Shown here one piece after another: positions 36,101 through 48,100 of a stretch of 64,000 nucleotides of DNA; within the stretch, counting starts at the first letter, position 1, and every line of letters begins with the position of its first letter. The notes under the pieces are model-generated. The model saw nothing but the letters and a program-made list of their open reading frames with translations. It had not been told where the DNA came from and ran no database searches. The stretch is from positions 10,323,710-10,387,709 of the forward strand of contig CP136062.1 of assembly GCA_032622095.1 (NCBI GenBank), read 5' to 3'. This DNA is from Siphonodentalium dalli. Its lineage: Eukaryota > Mollusca > Scaphopoda > Gadilida > Siphonodentaliidae. A program made the translations under genes and the position numbers.

Positions 36101-39100
36101 TTTAGTGATGCTAGCCCAGTCTATGCGGGATAGTGTCACTAAATTCACCCTCTTGGGACCTCATTCTGCAAATAACAGACACACTATTTGCAGGCTTGAA
36201 TATGTGATTGATTTGGGCAGATTCACATTTATGATTTTATGTGATTCTACATGTACTCCGACAACATATGGCGTTATCGAGACAGAGTACTTTACCTTAT
36301 TAATCATTATATGAAATTATAATCGGCATCCTTCACCGTAGGCCTTCACCAATCTTCCGAGTATTTACCTTATTAATCATTATATGAGATTCTAATCGGC
36401 ATCCTTCGCCGTCGGCGACACCAATCTTCCGAGTATTTACCTTATTAATCATTATATGAGATTCTAATCGGCATCCTTCGCCGTCGGCGACACCAATCTT
36501 CAGAGTATTTACCTTATTAATCATTATATGAGATTCTAATCGGCATCCTTCGCCGTCGGCCTTCACCAATCTTCCGAGTATTTACCTTATTTATCATTAT
36601 ATGAGATTCTAATCGGCATCCTTCGCCGTCGGCGACACCAATCTTCAGAGTATTTACCTTATTAATCATTATATGAGATTCTAATCGGCATCCTTCGCCG
36701 TCGGCGACACCAATCTTCAGAGTATTTACCTTATTAATCATTATATGAGATTCTAATCGGCATCCTTCGCCGTCGGCGACACCAATCTTCAGAGTATTTA
36801 CCTTATTAATCATTATATGAGATTCTAATCGGCATCCTTCGCCGTCGGCCTTCACCAATCTTCAGAGTATTTACCTTATTAATCATTATATGAGATTCTA
36901 ATCGGCATCCTTCGCCGTCGGCGACACCAATCTTCAGAGTATTTACCTTATTAATCATTATATGAGATTCTAATCGACATCCTTCGCCGTCGGCCTTCAC
37001 CAATCTTCAGAGTATTTACCTTATTAATCATTATATGAGATTCTAATCGGCATCCTTCGCCGTCGGCCTTCACCAATCTTCAGAGTATTTACCTTATTAA
37101 TCATTATATGAGATTCTAATCGGCATCCTTCGCCGTCGGCGACACCAATCTTCAGAGTATTTACCTTATTAATCATTATATGAGATTCTAATCGGCATCC
37201 TTCGCCGTCGGCCTTCACCAATCTTCAGAGTATTTACCTTATTAATCATTATATGAGATTCTAATCGGCATCCTTCGCCGTCGGCGACACCAATCTTCAG
37301 AGTATTTACCTTATTAATCATTATATGAGATTCTAATCGGCATCCTTCGCCGTCGGCGACACCAATCTTCAGAGTATTTACCTTATTAATCATTATATGA
37401 GATTCTAATCGGCATCCTTCGCCGTCGGCGACACCAATCTTCCGAGTATTTACCTTATTAATCATTATATGAGATTCTAATCGGCATCCTTCGCCGTCGG
37501 CGACACCAATCTTCAGAGTATTTACCTTATTAATCATTATATGAGATTCTAATCGGCATCCTTCGCCGTCGGCGACACCAATCTTCAGAGTATTTACCTT
37601 ATTAATCATTATATGAGATTCTAATCGACATCCTTCGCCGTCGGCGACACCAATCTTCATAGTATTTACCTTATTAATCATTATATGAGATTCTAATCGG
37701 CATCCTTCGCCGTCGGCGACACCAATCTTCAGAGTATTATCTTTAAAGCCAACCTCGTGCCTCCCTAAATCGTCTTGTATATCAAGACCAAGGACTGAAA
37801 ATAAAACAAGAGGCTGATCATGATCGGTGGATGTTTAACCTATACCTAAAACAATATATATGAAGACCAAGGTCAGAAAATAAAATGAGAGGCTGATCAT
37901 TACAATCGCCGAACAATTATCAGCAAATGCTATTAGATGTATGCCGTTTGTACATGGACTGAAAATACCCCCAGTGGCAAAAGGGGTACCATAGGTCGCC
38001 TCGCATATATAAGAGAATGCATTGGCTAAACCCTTTACCCAACAAACCGGCCAAAAACGGCCAAATAAAGCTGCAACAGCCTAAATTATCTTGGGTCTGT
38101 CTCAATAAAACCATACAAATATGGATATCATTGGAACCGGCTCATTGACCACATTGTGATGGTTACAGTTATGTCCTGTGCCAATGCATTCTCTTATATA
38201 TGCGAGTCGACCATAGGTCGCCACGCATATATAAGAGAATGCATTGGCACAGGGCCGTTCTGTTGGGTAAAGGGTTAACACATATTAAGAATGATTAGGC
38301 CAATGCATTCTCTTAAATATATGCAGGCGACCTATGGTCGACTCGCATATATAAGAGAATGCATTGGCACAGGGCATAACTGTAACCATCACAATGTGGT
38401 CAATGAACCGGTTCCAATGATATCCATATTTGTATGGTGTTATTGAGACAGACCGAAGATATTTCAGGCTGTTGAAGCTTTATTTGGGCGTTTTTGGCCG
38501 CTTTGTTGGGTAAAGGGTTAAGGCAGTACAGTAATACAATATAACATTTTTTATCAAATTGGGCATATATAAATCTAAGAAACAAAATATGACTTACATT
38601 CGCATTTCATCTTTGGGAGCGTGATATTGAGAAAGACTGGAATCTTCTGTGAGTATCTGATTGGGTCCTCCACTGTCAATTCGCTCTCCCTGTAAAAATA
38701 AATGAATTTTCCCAGTTAGTTATAAAAGTATAAATTGGAATGGTTTATTCTGCATTTGTAGGGATGTTAGGGTCCTCCACTGTCAATTTGCTCTCCCTGT
38801 AAAAATAATGAATTTTCCCAGTCAGTTATAAAAGTATAAATTGGAATGGTTTATTCTGCATTTTTAGGGATGTTAGGGTCCTGAGGACCTGGTCCTCCAG
38901 TATCAACTCGGTCTCCCTGTTAAAATAAATGAATTTTCCCATTTTGTCATAAAAGTATAAATTGGAATGATTTATTCTGAATTTGTAGGGATGATAGGGT
39001 CCTAAGAACCTGGTCCTCCAGTATCAATTCAGTCTCCCTGTAAAAATAAATGAATTTTCCAATTCAGTTATAAAAGTATAAATTGGAATGTTTATGATGC

Positions 39101-42100
39101 ATAAACATTATATGGGCAGCCTTCGTGGTGGTTATTGCTGTTAAAATAGTCACATCTGCTAAAACCACCACAAACAGGAAGAATATTATATAATAGACAG
39201 ATTTTGTTCTTATACCAATCATAAATATCGGGTACATTGCATGTTATTGTCACGTTTGTACGCTTGTTATGTAAACAAAGATCAAAAATGTTACAGAACC
39301 ATTTGTTTATAGACAAACACATGGAACTACTGGATTGTCCAATGAAAACATTCCGTTGCACAGTGGAAGGCAAAGATAAAATTATTGGCGCCATAAAAAA
39401 ATCGCATTCAAATTACACAAAATTTTATATTTATTGACCCATTCTACCTGCTGTCAGTTCAAAATCCAGCTAATCCATGTTACTTCATGATTGGGAAATG
39501 ATCAGACAGAAAACATGTACATGATGTAATTGTTCTTGCAAAGAGATGAATATTTTTCATTCCAGTTAGTAGTAGAGGCTCTTATGTTCATTTTTTGGCT
39601 CCCGTGTGCATTTTGTGAAGAAATATAGCCACTATGCTCATGATGTTGCCTGATATCTGGGGCACCAGAAAACAAATGTTAGACACCTGGGGATCGCGAC
39701 TGGGTGGATTTATGACGTCATCAAGATGGCCGCCATCCAACATTTCAGAGTAGGCACTGGATCAGTTTGATTAATAGCTAGTAGTGGATTTATAGTATGA
39801 AATATAATATTTCTCTACTGTTGTGACACTATGATAACAGGCTTCACTTTGACAGAAAAATTGACCACATTTAACCAAGATGGCCGCCAAAATGGCGACC
39901 GAAGTTCGGAAAAATGATGAATTTTCACACATGTCTCTTAAAACATTCACGGTTGTTTGAAATCGGTGGCTAATATCAACTTAATTTTAAGTACATTTGA
40001 ATACCTAACCATTTGAACATGATAATATGTCATACTTTGGGGTCTTATTCATACAAAATTTCGTCAAAATATTAATTCATAAATATGCTATGAAATTTTA
40101 CCAAATATCGATTTTGTAATTCAAGCCAAGTGTTAGCCAGAAAATAGCTGAATTTGATGACAAACATTTGCAATAGGTTTAAACATATAGATTGCCATAT
40201 AATTACAACCAAAAAAGTGCATCTGTATTCAAGATGGCGACCAAAATGGTTGCCAAAATTGATAAATCACTAAAATTTGTCAAATTTTCATTGATATCAC
40301 TCCTAATGTGCGATTTAGTTAATATAGGTGAATATATTTGCTCCATGTTGGCGTAATAACATGGAGACATGAAACAAAATGAATAGTTTGTGAACAATGG
40401 CTGTTTATACTCAAGAATTCGAGAGAATGAAACTTCGAAAATGAGATGAAATCATCAAAATGCCAACCATGAATAATTTCAGAGTTGGCATTGAGTCTGG
40501 GAGGAAAATTTAGATAGTGAAATGATTATGTTTCGCGACCAATAATACCATTGGATCACACTTCCTCTTGACGGTGCAATTTGGACCTCAAAATCCAAGA
40601 TGGCTCCCAAAACGGCGACCGAAATTCTAATAATTGATGATTTTTCACACTCGCCTCTTAAATTATTCACAGTGGTTTGAAATCGGTGGCTACCAGCAAC
40701 CTTATTTTGAATGAATTATACTATCTAATCATTCGACAACCATGATATGTTAGATTAACATATTATTACCTATATGAATCTAAATTCAGGATGGTGACTC
40801 AGATGGTTACCAAAATGGAGAAATCATCCAAATTTGCTAGTTTTCATTGATAACGCTCCTAATGTGGGTTTCAGTGACTACTGGTAAACATATTTGTTCC
40901 CCTGTTGACAAAAGTGCCAGGAATGCTGATACAATCTGATACAATATGAATATTTGCGAAAAGTAGCTGCTTATATTCGAGATTTCATGAGAATGGAAAC
41001 AGAAACCATGAAAAGTAGATAAATTCATCTGATGTTGACCTATTTGAAAATATCAAAATCTGAATACATGCTGATTACATCCATCATTACATGTACATAG
41101 GAAATGTCCTGATTGGGTACTCGACTGGAGAAAAATCCCTACCTCAACAATAAGGCTGTCGGTATTGAGCAATACTTTAATTACTTCCCCTTGATAGCGC
41201 CCCCCTTATGGGGTTTTGGCTAAGAATTTTTCACTTGACTCCTGTATTGCTCGTGTAATGCCATCATACTAAGTCAATTCTACCGAAATTCAGTTGCTCA
41301 CGGAAATTAATTGAATGGACATCACACAATGCAGTACCCAAAAACAGTAGCGGCATATAATGCGTTGACATTACAGACATCTTCCATGTTAACAAGCTTA
41401 ATAATTAGTGTATACTTAGTACAAATATAAGAATAGGAGCTAATATTTGTGTGATTCGTTCTTATTAAATACATGTACGAAAACACAGGGTATACTTTTG
41501 TGAAACTGAGAAAAATTACAATTTCCCGTCCTTGAATAACATCTAGTTCAAATTGTGTGTGCATCAGGGGATTATATGACAGTAATTGCTTTGTCGCAGA
41601 CTACAAAACGAGAGCGTTCAGATGTGAGCTCTATGTGTCTTCTGCGAAGAAGAATCGCATTGGTGGATTTCTACCAGACCTCTGCTTATTACATGCGATA
41701 AATAGCGACTAGATATAAATTATGTTCAGGTTTGTATCAAAACAGAAACTGCTGTGGAGCTCTGGTCAGCTCATAGGTCAACTCACTGACTCCACACCAA
41801 AGATTTGCGAAAGCGTGGCTGATTTTGATCGAGCTAGGATAGGAAGATAGCCTCATATAATGAGTTCAATTGGTATACATGTGTATTTGAGTTCCACAGA
41901 GATAGCTTTCTGGACATCGCATATACTGCAAGTTCGTTCCGTGTATGATCCACACCTTCCTGTGCTGAACTTATGCACTCATCAAGTTTATATTAGATAC
42001 ACCCATGTCATGTTTGTCACATGTGTTATCGAAGTTCTGTCATGCTTGCGTTATGCGTTCTCATCAAAATGTCATACAAGAAACATAAATTTTCTTTAAA

Positions 42101-45100
42101 TGCCTGCATTTCTGTAATTTTATCGGCTATCGGCAATGTTGCAGAAAATATTGATAAAAATCATTTGTCGCACCAATGCACAGTTCAATTTGGTTGTAGA
42201 GGCAATTCAACTCACCGACATGTTGAGGTACATGTATTATTATTGGGTGGAAAGTTTGTAGTATTCTTTCCAGATATTTTATAGAGGAACCTTTGATATC
42301 CCACTACAATGAAATCAGGTCTGCGGAAAACTCAGGTCGTTAAACGTTGTAATCGTATACCTTCCTGAGCAATAGTTGAAGTACATTTCAGTTATGGACT
42401 CTTCAAATAGCTAACAAACCACAATATTCTCTCAATTCAAGCATAACCTTGTTATCTATTACTTCCAACATTTGCGCAGTATCTATATTCCAAGCTTGTT
42501 ATTGGCCTACTTGTGGATCCGACTATCATGGTTGTACGGTTTGCCAGCAAATTCTATAAACTACATTTGTTCTTAATAACGTTCCATTAAATGATCTTGA
42601 TGACCCGTCACTGTATTCATTACTTCGATGCACCACCATATGGCATGGACCACAGACGAGCTTCTGGTGTTTCGATGAGGTATTTCATCACTAAATATCC
42701 AGGCACTAGGCATAGGCATTTTGATTCACGATATTGTTTCGTTGACAACCAGGAAAAAGTTGAGGAGCCGTTATTGTCACTTGCTGGACTCGACATGGAG
42801 AATGACAAACCTTAGTCTATTTTTGCCCGATACTGATGTTTTGACATATTCTAAAATAAACTGACAAGCATTAACTCGGTCATGTGCACAGCTCTGTTAG
42901 ACTACATCAAAGTGAATATGCAATGTATCTGCTATGAGGTCAGTGGCCGTATTGAAATTTATTTATTAAGTCTGTACCATGGACACTCCATTCCACAACC
43001 GAAGCAAATATTCTATATGGATTCTCTGATATGCAGTCGGAGAGTTTTGTGGTGAGCTCTGTTAGCTTGCGAGATGAGTTTGTAATTCAACTGTAGTTGC
43101 TGGGTGAGTTGGTTGTTGATAGACTACCATCAATGTGACCATCTATTGGACGAAGTAACAAGAGTGGTACATGTACTGACTCACGTCTTGAGAAGTGTGA
43201 CAATGTCTCAACTATTCAAACGAATTTCGGGTGATGAAACAGATATGCCAAAAACAAGAAACTGAACCATGCAATATCCCGTTATTGTATATTATTAGAC
43301 ACAACTGTTTCATAATTATATACGAAATACTGTTTGCACTAACATGTAATGCCTGCGTATTTCTAAGTTGAGCAATTATATTTCCCGGTGGCAGTATGAT
43401 AGCAATGCAACTTCGACTTCGATGAAGTCAAGGTGTGATATTTGCCCTGAATCTTCTGAATTTTTGTGGCCGGCCGAAATCAACGTGGTCAACAATTCAT
43501 CAAGAATAGACAACGAATAAAGCAGATCCGCCCCAAACGAAATAATATAGCCATAAAGTTGGATTTATGTCTGTATTATGACTGCAGGGATTCTTTTGCG
43601 TTCGAGTACTCGACATGCTCTTATAATGATTCAGTCAGCACATATCCGGTTTGACTTCCTTCCCATGAAACGGACAGGATCGTTTAAATTATATTGGGCA
43701 ATGTCATGTTAGGTTTCTAAGAGTCCATTCCGATATATTCTCGATTATAAACAAACTATGTTTGGTCAAACATAGTCACAATATACCTTAACATGATAGT
43801 ATCTAATTTAGATTGGGCGAATATATCCAACTCCTTTGCTAAATGCCGTTTGAGAATATAAACATTTGTCACATTTTATAACTGAGTTTTGGCGGCCATT
43901 CTGGCAACCATCTTGGGTCAAATAGATCAATGTCGAGTGTAATTGAATGACACTAACGATATTTAAAACTGTGTACACTTTTGTTTATTTTATTATGCCT
44001 ATTTCTGTCCAATGTTAATCTAGAACCTCGAGAAGCAAGTTTATTTGTGAAATTACATAGCGAATTATTTAATTTGCATTTTTCGGAGTATGGACAACAA
44101 TTAGACACAAATTACAGCATATATGTTTTCCAAAGTACTTGGTGTCATGACTGATAAAAACAAAGACAAGTCCTACTCGCCACAGTTTACGAATAACCGA
44201 AAATGATGTAAGGGGCATGTGTAACAATTCAACACATTTCTATATTTCGGTCGCCATTTTGACAGCCATCTTGGTTTTTTTATCAATCTTGTTCTTTCAA
44301 AAGGAAGCATGGTGCAATTTTATCATTGCCGTAGAAATATTGTTTATTTTCTATGTTAAATTTTCTTCCTCACTCAGTGCCCATTCTGCAATTTTGTGTG
44401 GCTGCCATGAAGATGATTTGACTTAATATTTTCGTGGTATAATTCTGTTGAATTCTTGGGTATAAGCGGCTATATGGTTCACCAAATTTACAAATTATTC
44501 CATAAGTCCATGGATTTACGCGAAAAAGTAGCACATATTCACATATATTAACTTTTCCCCAACACATGAGTGATATAAATAAAAATTGGACAGATTTTGG
44601 TGATTTCTCCATTTTGGCAGCCATCTTGGCCGCCATCTTAAACGAAAATGCACTATTTTCAGTGTAACTATATGGCAATTCATATATTTAAAATATTTTT
44701 ACATTATCTTCATCAAATTTAGTGATTTTCTGTTCAACTATTGGACATAATCACATAATTGAATTTTGGTTAACTTTCATAGCACATTTTTGAATTCACA
44801 TTTTAAAGATTGCTGGCAGGAATGAGATCCGAAATATGACATATTATGTTGTAGAAATGGTTGGATACTAGAATTTATTCAAATTTAGGTCTTTATTCGT
44901 TACAAATTTCAAACATCGGTTAATGATTCCAGAGGAAAGTGTGAAAAATCATCAATTTTCCAAATTTCAGTCGCCATTTTGGCGGCCATCTTGGTTTATG
45001 GTGGCCACTTTTTCTGTCAAATGGAAGTATGGGGTATTAGTTTCACGTCAGTGGTGAGATAATCAAATTTCTATAATAAATTCACAAGTAGATATTGATC

Positions 45101-48100
45101 AAACTGACTCAGTGCATACTGTGAAATTGTGCATGGCGGCCATCTTGATGACGTCATAAATCCACCCAGTCGCGACCCCAAGGTGTCTAACATTTGTTTT
45201 CTGGTGCCTGAGATATCTAGCAACCTCATTGGCATAGTCGCTATATTTCTTCACAAAGTGCACACGGGAGTACATAAGAGCCTCTACTATAGTATTTTCT
45301 CCTAACCTATGGTAATTACATGTACGTCACATACCAAATATACTACGATAGTATTGTGAGTTGTAAGTTGTAGATGCACCAAATTAGGGGTTTTACAACC
45401 ATCGTATAATGATATGTAATATGCGCGAATCTAACTAAAGAAATTATGCAATATCGTGACTCTGCTTATAAAAGATTCACTGTGCTTTTTTTTTTCGAGA
45501 AACTAAACAAGACTCCACCTCCATTTTCTCTGACACAAAGCATGTTTTGTGAATACCATCGCATCCATATCATCATTATGCTATACTAGTAGTATATTGT
45601 TGAGGAAATTATCTTAATTTGATCAATGTTATTTCTAAATAAAAGGCCGCTCGGCCACAGTGTCCTCCGAACCGGTGGCTTCATTTGGAGCGGAGGCTTT
45701 GTAGAAGTATAGTATATGGATAAGACACTTGTGTATTGTCTCATTACTGACATGCATACAAATAACCAAATCTTAAAATTCTTAAAGTCAAAATATAACC
45801 TCAAATTGGCACAAAATGAAGAAAATAACAAGAAAAATTTAATTTTCTAAGTAGAAAAGCCCATAACTCTGAGAAAAATCATCGGATCAAACTCAAATTC
45901 GAACTTGACCTGTATCTTGAGATGACTGATCCACATAAAAATGATATTTGCAATTAAAGGATCCAAACTTGAGATATCATCTGGAAACCGAAAAAGTGAG
46001 AAATATTCTAAATAAAACAGGTCAAAAAAGGGCCACAACTCTCGCAAAAATGGGCGGAGCATACCCATATTCCATATTCGAACTTGACCTGTACATAGGG
46101 CTGATAAACTCACATACCAAATTTGGTTCAGATATGATCACACAAACTGAAGTTATCATCCGGAAACCAGAAAATTACAAGATTCTAAGTAAAAAAAAGG
46201 GCCATAACTCTCGCAAAAATTATCGGATTAAACCAAAATTCGAACTTGAGCTGTATTTTAATATAAGTAATCCACAAAAAAAAAGAGTTTTGCATATAAA
46301 CAATCCAAAATCAAGTTATCATCCGGAAACCCAAAAAACAGAAGAAAAACTGAATTTTCTATGTCGAAAAAGGGGCATAACTCTGCCAAAAATGGTCGGG
46401 CAGAACCCAAGTTCGAACTTGACCTGTGTTTTGCTGGGAGAAAGTAATATACCAAATTTGGTTTGAATCCGATTAACTCTACTAAAGTTATCATCCGGAA
46501 ACCAACTTTCAGGGGTTTTCTGAGTAAAAAAAGGGCCATAACTCTCGCAAAAATGGGCGGAGCAAACCCATATTCGAACTTAACCTTTATTTTGGTCTGA
46601 TAAACTCACCTATGAAATTTGCTTTTGATCTAATAACCGAAACTAAAGTTATCATCCGGAAACCATTTCCGGACGCACGGACGGACGGACACCGGCTATT
46701 TTAATAGTCCCCCGAAAAAAATAATTTCGGGGGACAATTATAACCTACGAGGGCTGCCAGTCCCTTTAATAAAGAAAAACTCTAAATAATGTAAGATATT
46801 AATGTAGTTTGACTGTGTTTTATTGAGGGGCACATGTACAGTAATGCCCTAAGTAATCGACTCCTTAACCAGAGCAGAATTATGGGTAACTTTTCAGGAT
46901 TTAGTTGGAAATATGGCTTGTTGCCATTCATCGGAAAGCTCTCAGGGAGAGCTTTCCGATGAATGGCAACAAGCCATATTTCTGACTAAATCCTGAAAAG
47001 TTACCCATAATTCTGCTGTGGTTAAGCAGTCAATTAATTAGGGCATTACTGTGGCCGTGGTAGTTGGAGCACATTTAGTGTCAACTTCATTTCCTAAGTG
47101 TATCCTGGTGTAATTTACATATGGAGGAAATGCCTGCCAGATCCTAATTAACCCACAGGGAGCCTCACACAGATGGAAGCATGCACTACAGATTGTCATC
47201 TGATCCAGTCTATGTGGGGCTCTCTATGGGTTAATACAGCCTTTATATTGCTGCCAGATCCTATTATATTCTGTGGAGTTGTCAATATTGTGTATTTTGT
47301 AATTAACCCACATGGAGCCTCACACAGATGGAAGCATGCACTAAGAGTGTCATCTGATCCAGTCTATGTGGGGCTCTCTATGGGTTAATAGAGCCTTTGG
47401 ATTGCAGCCAGATCCTATTCTATTCTGTGGTGTTGTCTATATTGTGTATTTTGCAATTATTTTGTAATTAACCCATTGATGGACCACATGGGCTACAGGG
47501 ACCTGCCTAGACAGTGATATGGACGATATATTCTCTCTAAAATATGCCACTTCTCCCTATTTTTGTTTACACCAATCTAAAGGCAGAGAACCATTGATCG
47601 TCCTGATGTTCCAATATTACACCAAACTAAAGGCCGAACGTACAGTTGTTCCAAAATTAGTCAAAACTAAAGGCCGAACATACAGTTGTTCCAAAATTAG
47701 TCAAAACTAAAGGCCGAACGTACAGTTGTTCCAAAATTAGTCCAAACTAAAGGCCGAACGTACAGTTGTTCCAAAATTAGTCCAAACTAAAGGCAGAACA
47801 GTTGTTCAAAAATTAGGCCTCTGGAAGGGAAGATCCTCAGTATGATTCAAGATAAATCATAGAAATAATCAACCCATAGAGAGCCCCAAATAGACTTGAG
47901 CAGACGACACTCTGTGTGAGGCTCCCTGTGGGTTAAACATTAAACTTTATCAGTGAGATTTGAGATGGAGGTCTTACATTACTGACCAAGCCTGGATATA
48001 GTGTGTCTAACCCATAGAGAGCCCCAAATAGACTTGAGCAGACGACACTCTGTGTGAGGCTCCCTGTGGGTTAAACATTAAACTTTATCAGTGAGATTTG

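Noticed and set aside
36333-37681. Several minus-strand ORFs as a repeat-protein gene
   Set aside because: They are tandem copies of ERGIC1 exon 4 with its donor, so they belong to that gene or its intron.
41860-42815. Gene in the foldback core
   Set aside because: Frames under 90 codons, no recognised domain, no paired splice sites found by eye.
45948-46466. 172-residue plus-strand ORF
   Set aside because: Lies wholly in the GGGCCATAACTC repeat family, also found at 35150-35588; no domain.
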